Of a stretch of 64,000 bases of DNA, positions 56,359-64,000 are shown one piece after another; the first letter of the stretch is position 1, and every line of letters starts with the position of its first letter. The position numbers and the translations under genes are program-made. The notes below the pieces were generated by a model. It made no database searches. It saw only the letters and a list, made by a program, of their open reading frames with translations, and was not told the DNA's origin. The stretch comes from Prevotella sp. (GTDB taxonomy: Bacteria; Bacteroidota; Bacteroidia; Bacteroidales; Bacteroidaceae), in the NCBI GenBank assembly GCA_022511075.1, contig JAFLSE010000001.1, forward strand, positions 1 through 64,000, given 5' to 3'.

Positions 56359-57512
56359 GGCATATATACAAATGTGTTAAAGGCATTCTTGATACGGCGC
56401 ATCACAAACAGCGGAGCAATGCAGAACAACAGCATTGCAAGCATATTAAATTCTACACCCGAAAGGGCATAGCCATTGAAAACGGAAGCCTGATAAATCT
56501 GGAAATAATGGCGCAACGGAAAGAGCCACGCCAACGATTGCAACGGTGCATCCATAGCCATCACGGGAAAGGCATTGCCGGCAATGGAGAAACTCAGCAC
56601 AGCCCAAAGCGAGCAGATGCTCATGCTCATGCGCATGGACGGGGCAACACCGAAACAAAATACCCCGAACGCCTGCGACGGCACGACAATGAGCAATGCA
56701 AGCAGAAGCAATCCCCACGCACCGCCCGAATGGGGGAAATGGAGAGTGCCGAACACATACAGTAGGTAGACAGCCATGACGGCTGTGAATATGAGCGTAT
56801 GAGGCAGCAACTTTCCTGTCAATACCACAAAGATATTATTGTCGGAACGGGCAAGAAGTTCGCGTGCCGTTCCTTTTTTCAGTTCCATACCAAGACTGTA
56901 TGGGGTTATCAAGAAGACGAACAGCATCACCATTCCCGGCACAAGCACCGCCGAGAGATAGAAATTGTAGTTTACCCAAGGATTTTCTATCGGGTGCAGG
57001 TCTATCGTGATTGGTTGCAGGAATGCCATTATCTGCTCATCGGTAAAGCCTTTTGCCGTCATCGTTGCCTTTCCCACTGCAGCACCGCCGAGGGTGGAAA
57101 TGGTCTTGAGGTCGCGAAACAGCAGCGAGCCTGCCGTTAGCGAATGCATTGAATAATAGAAAGATATTTCAGGACAGCGCATAGCGAGCAAGTCGCCTTC
57201 CATATTATGCGGTATATAAAGGAATGCATATATCTCGTTGCGCTGTATGGCGTGCCTTGCCTCGCCGATGTCTGCATATCGTGCAACGACGTGAGAGGTC
57301 TGGAATGCATCGAGGTTGCGAACGAGCTTGCGCGACGTTGTCGAGTTGTCACAATCTACCACACCTATTGGCATATCCTCGGGCTGTCCTTCTTCCATAA
57401 GCGATGTGAAGAACACCATCGTCAAAAGAGGAAACACAACCATAGCCAGCCAAAAGACAGGGTGGCGTTTGATTATTCCACACTCACGGCGCGCAATGTC
57501 GAGAATCCTCAT
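56355..57512 (-). CDS. ABC-2 type export permease 1
   Basis: A 385-residue permease with the same design: an N-terminal helix (PVFWLAMVVFPLLTMVFFTSL), an extracytoplasmic domain starting GVVDCDNSTTSRKLVRNL, and a C-terminal set of helices (VLVPGMVMLFVFLITPYSLG ... AGNAFPVMAMDAPLQSLAW). It is a paralogue of the next permease, and the two probably form a heterodimer. It overlaps the HlyD stop and the next gene start by 4 bases each. Confidence 0.88.
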   Translation of the reverse strand: MRILDIARRECGIIKRHPVFWLAMVVFPLLTMVFFTSLMEEGQPEDMPIGVVDCDNSTTSRKLVRNLDAFQTSHVVARYADIGEARHAIQRNEIYAFLYIPHNMEGDLLAMRCPEISFYYSMHSLTAGSLLFRDLKTISTLGGAAVGKATMTAKGFTDEQIMAFLQPITIDLHPIENPWVNYNFYLSAVLVPGMVMLFVFLITPYSLGMELKKGTARELLARSDNNIFVVLTGKLLPHTLIFTAVMAVYLLYVFGTLHFPHSGGAWGLLLLALLIVVPSQAFGVFCFGVAPSMRMSMSICSLWAVLSFSIAGNAFPVMAMDAPLQSLAWLFPLRHYFQIYQASVFNGYALSGVEFNMLAMLLFCIAPLFVMRRIKNAFNTFVYMP

Positions 57513-58495
57513 CTCTTCAGTATCAATGACATGCCGGGGCGCAGACCCTCCGTAGGCTTAACCGGACGGGCTTTAACCTCAAAGGTCTTAAGGTCGTACT
57601 GCCCGTTTGCCTTCGTAGCCTTCCACGCAGCGTATGAGCCTTGGTCCTTTATGTAGTAAACCTTCATCTCTATGTCCTTGCTGAACGCAGGCAGGTATGC
57701 AGTGAACGTGTCGCCAACCTTCAGCCCATTCAGCATATCCTCGCGAACATTGAAAGTGCCCCATACATCAGACAATATAGCCACCGACATTATTGGACTG
57801 CCAGTGCCCACAAGTTCGCCCAACTTTGGATATATCTCGCTCACCTCGCCTTCCATCTGCGCCGTCTGCACTGTCTCATGGATATAGGCATCAACCTCCT
57901 GCACAGCACCCTTTGCACGATTTACCTGCGCAGCGGCGGCAAGTTTCTCTTCGCGGCGCACACCATTCTTAACCATGTCATACTGGCTCTGGGCTGCCTT
58001 CATCTGCGCCTCCATAGCCTTGTACGACGCAAAAGCCTCGTCGCGCTTCTGCTGTGTCATCACTCCCTCGTCGAACAATCGCTGCACACGCTGATATGAC
58101 TTTTCGGCAATCTCCAGTCCTGCTTTCGACTGTTGCAACAGTTCGTATGCCGCACGCAATTGCTCCTGCCTTGCGCCGTTGCGAGCCATTTCTTCCAATG
58201 CACTTGCACCGCTCTCGGCACTCTCTGCCTGAACCATCTTTGCTCTTACTTCGGGAGCATCGAGAATGGCAAGCGTGTCGCCTACCTTCACATAGTCGCC
58301 CTCTTTCACACGGATTTCAAGAATGCGTCCCGGCACCTTACTCGACACGCGGTATTCGGAAACCTCCACCTGTCCTTGTATTGTCTCAGGCTCGGTCTTT
58401 ATTGTGAAATATCCTATTACGCCCACAACTAATACCACGGCAACAAACGTCACCACGGCAAGCATCACGTTGTTATGTTGTGTTTTCTCACTCAT
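57509..58495 (-). CDS. HlyD-family membrane fusion protein
   Basis: A 328-residue periplasmic adaptor with an N-terminal anchor helix (NNVMLAVVTFVAVVLVVGVIGYF). The biotinyl-lipoyl-like half motif is EVSEYRVSSKVPGRILEIRVKEGDYVKVGD, a long coiled coil follows (LRAAYELLQQSKAGLEIAEKSY ...), and a barrel-sandwich/MacA-like C-terminus. It links the two ABC-2 permeases to TolC. Gene order TolC, HlyD, permease, permease is the standard Bacteroidetes arrangement. Confidence 0.93.
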   Translation of the reverse strand: MSEKTQHNNVMLAVVTFVAVVLVVGVIGYFTIKTEPETIQGQVEVSEYRVSSKVPGRILEIRVKEGDYVKVGDTLAILDAPEVRAKMVQAESAESGASALEEMARNGARQEQLRAAYELLQQSKAGLEIAEKSYQRVQRLFDEGVMTQQKRDEAFASYKAMEAQMKAAQSQYDMVKNGVRREEKLAAAAQVNRAKGAVQEVDAYIHETVQTAQMEGEVSEIYPKLGELVGTGSPIMSVAILSDVWGTFNVREDMLNGLKVGDTFTAYLPAFSKDIEMKVYYIKDQGSYAAWKATKANGQYDLKTFEVKARPVKPTEGLRPGMSLILKR

Positions 58496-58528
58496 ATCCT
58501 ATTTTGTTGTTTTTCTTGTGTTATCGTT

Positions 58529-59941
58529 CTATTCAAGTGTTCCCATTGCCTTGCGCAAGTCTACCTGCGACAGCCTTACATCTATCTCGGCATCTATCTT
58601 TTGCGACTGTGCCTCAAGCCAGGCCGTTTGCGCCTCCATCACCACGGTGCTTGACATTACTCCCTCGTAGAAACCGAGGTTTGCACAGCGCAGGTTCTCA
58701 TCGGCACGCTTTATGTTTGCCTCTGCCAACTGCAGCCTCTTGCGCGCTTCCTTAACCTTGTGCGAACTTTGTGTCACTTGCAGTTCCATCTTCTCTTGGG
58801 CTTCTTCAAGTTCGAGCCTTGCCATAGTCGTCAACCCCTTTGCAGCACGCGCCTTGTATGCCACGTCGCCCCAGTTCCATACGGGCACGCTCACGAGTAC
58901 ACCCACATTCCACACACCTGCGAAACTACGATGGAAACCGTCGTAGACATTTGGATTGCTTACGGCATAGCCGCCCATAAGCATAACCTTTGGCAGATTG
59001 CCCGACTTCACAAAGTTCACATTCTGATTGTTAATGTCCACGATGTTCTGCAACGTTTTCAGTTCGGGGCGGTTATGAAGCATTTCTTCCTTGTCAACTT
59101 CCACTTCCGCAATATCCATTACGGCAATGTTCTCCACATCTTCGTCAGCAAGGGTTATCTCGGCTTCCGAGGGCAGTCCGCATATCTGGCAAAGCAGCAT
59201 CTTAGCAAGTGTCAGTCCGTTGTCTACCTTCATCACTGCCATTTCCGCCTCGTTCACCTTCACGCTCACAGCCAGTCCTTCGCTGCGTGTGGCAACGCCC
59301 TCGCGAATCATCTTCTGCACATCGTCGTCAAGTTTCTTAACGAGCGAAAGGAAACCTTCGGCAAGACGTTTCTTCTGCTTCAGCGACACCACCGTCCAAT
59401 AGGCTTGGTCAGTTCCGTAGAGCGTAGCCTGCTGCATGGTGTTTATGTCGTTGCCTGCCATCTGCAGGTTTATCTCCGCCATGCGGTTAAGTGCCGTTAT
59501 CGCACCGCCTGCAAAAAGGGGCTGGCTCACCATTACTGCACCGCCGAACATATTGCGTGTGTCAGTGCGGAAGGCATCGACAATGCCCTGCCCCACTCCG
59601 TTGAGTGCGTCTGCCACCATAGGCAGTTCAAAGCCAAGCTGTCCGATAACCGCACCCACGGTGCTGCCCATCGAAGAGAGTTTATCTTTTTGTTCACTGC
59701 TGAGAATGGAAACCTCGCGGCTGGTGTACATATATCCACCCATGGCGTTCACCTTTGGCAGATACTTTGTGCGTGCCGCCTTCTTCAGATTGCCAGCCAC
59801 ATCCTGCTTAACCTTTGCCACGCCCAGCTGCTTGTTGTTGCGCAGTGCCAGCGCACGGCAACTGTCGAGCGACAGCACCTGTTGCGCCCCGACGGGCATT
59901 GTTGTGGCTGCCAGCAAGATTATGCCAAAAAGCCTGTTCAT
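58529..59941 (-). CDS. TolC-family outer-membrane channel
   Basis: A 470-residue outer-membrane efflux protein started at MNRLFGIILLAATTMPVGAQ, a signal peptide; a start at 59992 would overlap the upstream gene. Paired TolC repeats are visible (SLDSCRALALRNNKQLGVAKV at the start; PELKTLQNIVDINNQNVNFVKSGNLPKV in the second half) with long coiled coils at both ends. It provides the outer-membrane exit for the HlyD/ABC-2 exporter. It lies 19 bases after the coiled-coil gene. Confidence 0.93.
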   Translation of the reverse strand: MNRLFGIILLAATTMPVGAQQVLSLDSCRALALRNNKQLGVAKVKQDVAGNLKKAARTKYLPKVNAMGGYMYTSREVSILSSEQKDKLSSMGSTVGAVIGQLGFELPMVADALNGVGQGIVDAFRTDTRNMFGGAVMVSQPLFAGGAITALNRMAEINLQMAGNDINTMQQATLYGTDQAYWTVVSLKQKKRLAEGFLSLVKKLDDDVQKMIREGVATRSEGLAVSVKVNEAEMAVMKVDNGLTLAKMLLCQICGLPSEAEITLADEDVENIAVMDIAEVEVDKEEMLHNRPELKTLQNIVDINNQNVNFVKSGNLPKVMLMGGYAVSNPNVYDGFHRSFAGVWNVGVLVSVPVWNWGDVAYKARAAKGLTTMARLELEEAQEKMELQVTQSSHKVKEARKRLQLAEANIKRADENLRCANLGFYEGVMSSTVVMEAQTAWLEAQSQKIDAEIDVRLSQVDLRKAMGTLE

Positions 59942-59960
59942 AATTTTTTGAGTTGTTGTT

Positions 59961-60833
59961 CTATTTTTCAAACGCAAACCTGCGAGAGCCAATCATATTT
60001 CCGTCAGCAAAGATGCTCACGGTGTAGTTACCAGCTGCAAGGAATTCGTTTACTTCCCAATATGTGGTAACGCCTACAGCCTCGCCTGTATATTCGAGCG
60101 TCTTTTTCATTGAGTATGCCAGTGAGCGATTCTCATAGTCGAATGTACCGCCCTTTAGCACGTCACCGTTCGGTGTCTGTATTCTTACATATACTGTGCG
60201 CATTCCGTTAGATGCAGTAACGTTCTTGGCTATGGTAAAGTTTACGACGATAGTCTTTGCATCCTTCACCTTCTTCACTACCTTGCCGTTCTTTTTCTGC
60301 AAGTTCATAGAGATGCCCGTAACATCGAGCTGTGCAGCAATAGCCACTTTCTCAGACAATGAAGCCTTCTCGCTGCTCAGTCCCTCAATCTGCCTATGCG
60401 CCTCTTCATTCTGTGCCCTCATACGGGTGTTCTCCTCGGTAAGATGCTCGTTGAGTCTGTTGAGCGAGTCTATCTGCAACACATAACTACGCAGCACGGC
60501 ACGCACCGTTGCCAGTTCCTTTTTCAGTCGTGCAATCTCGCGTGCATCGGTGCTCTTCACACGTTTCAGTTCTTCGAGCAGTTCCTGCGTGCGCATCTGT
60601 TCCTGCGTAAGTTGTGCAATGATGGAGTCGTTATTAATCTTCGTCTTCATCTCGCTATATTGCAATGCAAACTGCTCATATTCGTTTTCCATTTCCTTCT
60701 TGTCGAGTGCCGCAAGTTCCTGCATCTCCTCGTTTGCCTCCTGCTGTTGCATAAGACTGTAGGCGAGGTAGCCAACACCGCCTATCAACAAAACAATCAC
60801 CACAACAAGTGGAATCAACACATTCTTATTCAT
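59961..60833 (-). CDS. Coiled-coil membrane-anchored protein of unknown function
   Basis: A 290-residue protein with an N-terminal membrane anchor (VLIPLVVVIVLLIGGVGYLAY), a coiled coil over residues about 30-165 (EANEEMQELAALDKKEMENEYEQ ... LLEELKRVKSTDAREIARLKKELA), and a C-terminal beta domain (VVNFTIAKNVTASNGMRTVYVRIQTPNGDVL). The type is common in Bacteroidetes without an assigned role. It is the first gene of the exporter/agmatine operon, with the promoter at 60868-60899. It may be an exporter assembly or periplasmic spacer protein; this is only a guess from its position. Confidence 0.75.
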   Translation of the reverse strand: MNKNVLIPLVVVIVLLIGGVGYLAYSLMQQQEANEEMQELAALDKKEMENEYEQFALQYSEMKTKINNDSIIAQLTQEQMRTQELLEELKRVKSTDAREIARLKKELATVRAVLRSYVLQIDSLNRLNEHLTEENTRMRAQNEEAHRQIEGLSSEKASLSEKVAIAAQLDVTGISMNLQKKNGKVVKKVKDAKTIVVNFTIAKNVTASNGMRTVYVRIQTPNGDVLKGGTFDYENRSLAYSMKKTLEYTGEAVGVTTYWEVNEFLAAGNYTVSIFADGNMIGSRRFAFEK

Positions 60834-60867
60834 CTTTTAATCTTACTCAATTTAGTTAAATCGGCTG

Positions 60868-60899
60868 CAAATTTACACATTATTTATAATATAGCCAAA
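60868..60899 (-). promoter_or_regulatory. Promoter of the exporter/agmatine operon
   Basis: On the minus strand TTTG (60899-60896) and TAAATTTG (60875-60868) have a 20-base spacer. No other promoter or terminator is apparent until 53224, so it may drive seven genes. Confidence 0.7.
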
Positions 60900-61000
60900 C
60901 AAAAATGTGTTTTTATGGAATTAGTTATGTTTTTTATGCCAGGCATTCATTTGGTATCCTTAATTCATAGATAGTGAATTTCGTCATTTACATCTGCCGT

Positions 61001-61477
61001 CTATTTCTTTTCGACTCCAAGATAAATTAGTACACTGTTCCAGTCGGGAAATTTATCTGAACCAAACTCAATCCATTCGCCAGAGAACTCGCTCGTGCCG
61101 TTCTTGCCACGGTCATCTATCAAGTAATCACCCTGACATAAGTCCTTGCGATGAGTAATGACCATACGTTTATGAAACACATCATCAAGATATTGTGTCA
61201 CCCACTTTACTTTGTCCGACCACGATGAATGATTCTTCCAAGGAGCCGTGGAGAGAATAAACAAGTCATAGTGTTTCTGCAACTTATGCACTGCCTCTAT
61301 GGCTCCTGGCATCGGCTTCATCAGTCCAAACAATCCAGGTATCTCATCCAATCGTCCTTCATATTCTTTCTTGACTTCCTCGCTAACTTGTGCAAGTCCT
61401 GATTCAAAATCCACCAACACACCGTCCATATCAACAAACACACGCTTTTTTCTTTCATTAAAATCGTTACTTGTCAT
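61001..61477 (-). CDS. 5'-nucleotidase, deoxy (NT5C/YorS-type HAD phosphatase)
   Basis: A 158-residue protein. Motif I is VFVDMDGVLVDFESG near residue 15, followed by FLSTAPWKNHSSW (motif II, ILSTAP) and YLIDDRGKNG (motif IV, IDDR). The family removes the 5' phosphate from deoxynucleotides. It is a full-length, compact member. It stands alone between other minus-strand genes with about 70 bases downstream and 80 upstream. Confidence 0.87.
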   Translation of the reverse strand: MTSNDFNERKKRVFVDMDGVLVDFESGLAQVSEEVKKEYEGRLDEIPGLFGLMKPMPGAIEAVHKLQKHYDLFILSTAPWKNHSSWSDKVKWVTQYLDDVFHKRMVITHRKDLCQGDYLIDDRGKNGTSEFSGEWIEFGSDKFPDWNSVLIYLGVEKK

Positions 61478-61555
61478 AAATTTGTAGTTTTAATTATATT
61501 TACGTTTTATTTGTTTTGATCTTCCATTATTTCCAACTATGACTTTTCATTCCAT

Positions 61556-62410
61556 TCAATTATCCACATACCAAATAGGGTCAGTCTCTTGGTCATAGAA
61601 AGCTTGGTTTGCTACATTTATAGTTCTGTCTGTATACAAACCTACCATCACTCCCTTTTCATTATATGTTCTTGCCTTAATAAACACTCCTTTCCAATAT
61701 GCCAATTCTGCTATAAGACTGCCGTTGCAATACATATAATTCACATAACTGCCATCAGTGGTATTAACTTTTTCAACGATAACAAAGAAGCCCAGGCATC
61801 CACCATTCAAGTCGCTTTCCCAGAATGGTCCCCATTCTTTTATATAAAACCTTGCCTTGTAGCCACTTGGTATCTCAACGCCTCCTATTGAGATGATTTC
61901 ATCTCCGTCATTACGTTGAACAAAAGACGCACGCTGTTCTACGGGAGTTTCTTTTAATGACAGCTCCAACCATCTTTTCATAACTTTCACCGATGGCTCT
62001 TCGCCTAACTTTCTATATTCTTCGTCATCAAGTACTCCGATGGACATTACGTTGCACATCCTACCCTTGTCATCGTAGTCTATGCGATATCCGAATAGTC
62101 CGCCCATCTCTTGTGCACCAGAGGCAAAAATACGCAGGTTGCCATTAGGCGACAATAGTCTGTAATGCCCACTCGATGCAAATGTATGATGTTCTATCAC
62201 CAAACAACGGCTACCGTCATCATCTACATCTTCTATCACCTCGAAACTTTCAGGGTCAAGCTCTATGTCACCTTCATAAATACATTCAGCATTTTTCGGG
62301 TCGGCTTCCCAAATGTTGATTTCTGCTTTTTCCTTGTTTCCGCCACAGCCCCACAATAAAGTGAAGACAAACAAAGCTGAAACAAGTCTTATCGTTTTAC
62401 ATTCCATCAT
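61556..62410 (-). CDS. Uncharacterised lipoprotein
   Basis: A 284-residue protein started at MMECKTIRLVSALFVFTLLWGC, a lipoprotein signal (lipobox LLWGC). The body is strand-rich (VIEHHTFASSGHYRLLSPNGNL, YRIDYDDKGRMCNVMSIGVLDDEEY, TYNEKGVMVGLYTDR) with MORN-like tyrosine/glycine turns at intervals. I recognise no family. It follows the 238-residue gene on the same strand, about 20 bases from that stop depending on the start chosen. Confidence 0.65.
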   Translation of the reverse strand: MMECKTIRLVSALFVFTLLWGCGGNKEKAEINIWEADPKNAECIYEGDIELDPESFEVIEDVDDDGSRCLVIEHHTFASSGHYRLLSPNGNLRIFASGAQEMGGLFGYRIDYDDKGRMCNVMSIGVLDDEEYRKLGEEPSVKVMKRWLELSLKETPVEQRASFVQRNDGDEIISIGGVEIPSGYKARFYIKEWGPFWESDLNGGCLGFFVIVEKVNTTDGSYVNYMYCNGSLIAELAYWKGVFIKARTYNEKGVMVGLYTDRTINVANQAFYDQETDPIWYVDN

Positions 62411-62430
62411 TTTTTCTGTAAACATTCTTA

Positions 62431-63147
62431 TTATTCCCGACATGTGGCAACAAGCATAAATCCCCCGTCGCCTACATAATAGACCATAGGCAGCATATCA
62501 AGAGGTATTCGCTCACTTATCCTGAATTTCTTTAATTGCAAAATCTCAGTTTCTCTAATCGGCTCTTTTCTTATGATATAGTTTTGGTAGAAACACCTTT
62601 CTGTTGCATAGTCCGATAAATCAAAACAAGGATAACGTTCCCACAATTGTCCGACATGCAGTTCTCCTCTTTTCTCAGGTTTTTCAATACTGGCAGATGT
62701 TTGGTTTATCCCTATGGAAATTTCCATATATGCCAAAATATCGTCCAAGCCATGCAAGGTCTCACCAAATATCTGAAAATTTTCTATAACTGAATACACC
62801 TGAATATCAAGATTTCCAATACAGTCGTCTGAATATTTGTTCTGGAAACGTTCAAACAGTTCTTCCAGTTTCTCGCTTGCAGGAGCAAACTCTTTGATTT
62901 GATTAATCACTTTCTTGACTCCAAAATTACGCATGGCATCTCGCAGCACAACGTTATGCAGCATCATGTCATCAAACCTTGCATAATTAAGTTTGTCATT
63001 ACGAATATATTCCAGAGCCTCCGCAAGTGTAAACTCATACTGTGTATGGCTATATACCTCTCTCAGTACTCCCGTGTTGCCATCTTCCTTTAGCTTAGAT
63101 GTAAGGGGAGTCTGTAATTTCACTTTCCAATTTTGCATCATTTCCAT
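62431..63147 (-). CDS. Uncharacterised 238-residue protein
   Basis: No signal peptide or membrane helix is visible. The protein is charged with helix-rich parts (DMMLHNVVLRDAMRNFGVKKVINQIKEFAPAS, LEELFERFQNKYSDDC). I recognise no family. It is upstream of the lipoprotein gene and probably in the same transcript; the pair could be an accessory, immunity-like or surface module, but nothing shows this directly. Confidence 0.55.
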   Translation of the reverse strand: MEMMQNWKVKLQTPLTSKLKEDGNTGVLREVYSHTQYEFTLAEALEYIRNDKLNYARFDDMMLHNVVLRDAMRNFGVKKVINQIKEFAPASEKLEELFERFQNKYSDDCIGNLDIQVYSVIENFQIFGETLHGLDDILAYMEISIGINQTSASIEKPEKRGELHVGQLWERYPCFDLSDYATERCFYQNYIIRKEPIRETEILQLKKFRISERIPLDMLPMVYYVGDGGFMLVATCRE

Positions 63148-63324
63148 AAATAAAATCTATTAAAAGTTTGTATATAAATCTTTTTTATTATAGAGTGCGG
63201 CTACTAAAAAAACTATCACATCAACTATCAAAACTGGCATTAACGCTTTTTATGGTTTTCTTTGGTATAATCAGTCGCATCTACAACATTTTTGAATTAA
63301 GTAGAAATTGTATTCTTCAAATTC

Positions 63325-64000
63325 TCAAAAATATTTCTTAACGATCCATCGTAAATACCAAGGAGTACGTTTAAAAACTATATTTTTATATTTATCATGT
63401 TCATATTTCCTAATATTCTCAATTTCTGTTTCTGCTTTCTGACGAATATTTTCAAGTTTTAGTTCTGTCTGTTTCTTAATTTGTTCTTTATCCTTCCTGT
63501 ATTGTTCTGCTTTTTTATTTACTTTTTCCTCAACTTTTTCTTCAAAGCGCCTATTTTCTCTGAGTTTAGCCTCGTTCAACTCTTTTTGCCTCCTTGAACA
63601 ATTCCACATTTCTCCATAATAATAATAATGACATCCGCATTTTGAACATCGTAAAATAGTATTACGGTTAATAACCTTATTATTATTCTTGAGTGTCACG
63701 CCACAATGAGGGCATTCAAAATCATATTTAAATTCCAATGTTTTTTTAGACTGATATTGTATGAATAAATCATAAATAGCATTATTAACTATTTTATTTA
63801 ATTCAAAAATGAACTGGTTTTTCTTATGGATTGGATAGGATTCTTTTGCTATTAATTCATATAGGATAGAAAAGACGGTCAATTTATTATTATAGTAACC
63901 TTCCTTTTCATTAAGTGTCTTAAAAAACACATTGTCATATTTTGCAAATTCATGTATCATGTCTAATTTGCACTGCTTAATTATTTGCTCTAATAATATC
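63325..64000 (-). CDS. Zinc-ribbon/coiled-coil protein, 5' end possibly outside window
   Basis: An ATG at 63960 gives 211 residues, but the frame stays open to the right edge with 13 further codons (ILLEQIIKQCKLD), so the real start may lie outside. A zinc ribbon spans about residues 75-105 (ECPHCGVTL ... LRCSKCGCHYYYY). A highly charged coiled coil of about 80 residues follows (RRFEEKVEEKVNKKAEQYRKD ...), then a basic tail with WYLRWIVKKYF. It could be a nucleic-acid-associated or membrane-edge scaffold. Function unknown. Confidence 0.6.
   Translation of the reverse strand, partial: ILLEQIIKQCKLDMIHEFAKYDNVFFKTLNEKEGYYNNKLTVFSILYELIAKESYPIHKKNQFIFELNKIVNNAIYDLFIQYQSKKTLEFKYDFECPHCGVTLKNNNKVINRNTILRCSKCGCHYYYYGEMWNCSRRQKELNEAKLRENRRFEEKVEEKVNKKAEQYRKDKEQIKKQTELKLENIRQKAETEIENIRKYEHDKYKNIVFKRTPWYLRWIVKKYF

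Overview
The window looks like the chromosome of a Bacteroidales bacterium, most likely Prevotella or a close relative. The evidence is the repeated Bacteroidetes promoter form (TTTG, about 20 bases, TAnnTTTG, for example at 16927-16958, 42059-42090 and 60868-60899), weak ribosome binding sites, many MKK...C lipoproteins with an S/G-C lipobox, and characteristic family members (BspA-type leucine-rich repeats, Lipocalin_4-like lipoprotein, APH-RapZ fusion, HU-related DNA-binding protein). No search was run, so the genus is inference.

Region A (1-11.7 kb, all minus strand) is the most unusual part. From promoter to end it encodes a small RyR-domain protein, a Macro-TIR fusion, a small membrane protein, a five-helix membrane protein with Rossmann/TrkA-like domains and a RyR-like tail, an ECF-type sigma factor, a C39-peptidase-like/RyR fusion with an anti-sigma-like N-terminus, and a PrsW-type intramembrane protease. 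Most neighbours overlap or are separated by only a few bases. After an HU-related DNA-binding protein preceded by two copies of a 27-base palindromic repeat come a SIR2-like/TIR fusion and a STAND NTPase with a transmembrane helix and leucine-rich repeats that runs off the left edge. SIR2, TIR, Macro, Rossmann and RyR domains all point to NAD or ADP-ribose-type nucleotides, so I read the region as an NAD-nucleotide-centred stress or antiphage signalling island with its own sigma/protease control module. I do not recognise it as a named system.

Region B (11.8-16.7 kb) is core: dnaJ, grpE, an ABC-F ATPase and a GH28 pectin hydrolase. Region C (about 17.09-22.29 kb) is a small integrated element abutting tRNA-Pro(GGG). 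It has a large serine recombinase whose frame runs antisense through the tRNA, a small serine resolvase, an XRE regulator, a long structured RNA/palindrome, a lipocalin-like lipoprotein, a NUMOD3-like protein and a probable replication protein. A degenerate copy of the tRNA 3' part may mark its far end.

Region D (22.4-44.4 kb) is housekeeping: GH2 beta-galactosidase, dxs, trkA-trkH, manA, a DMT transporter, a HAD phosphatase, pgi, gpsA, lysS, a ROK kinase, a thioesterase and isochorismate synthase pair, an APH-RapZ fusion, an outer-membrane barrel, tRNA-Thr(CGT), tRNA-Gly(CCC), a radical SAM protein and a TPR protein.

Region E (44.8-52.4 kb) is a second, AT-rich defence island: an OLD-like ATPase with a Toprim-like partner, then a C5-cytosine methyltransferase, McrB-like NTPase, LlaJI/McrC-like nuclease and Vsr endonuclease. 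Region F (52.5-64 kb) has a glycine-zipper lipoprotein, then one long minus-strand operon running from a coiled-coil membrane protein through TolC, HlyD and two ABC-2 permeases into agmatine deiminase and N-carbamoylputrescine amidase, and finally a 5'-nucleotidase and three poorly known proteins up to the right edge.
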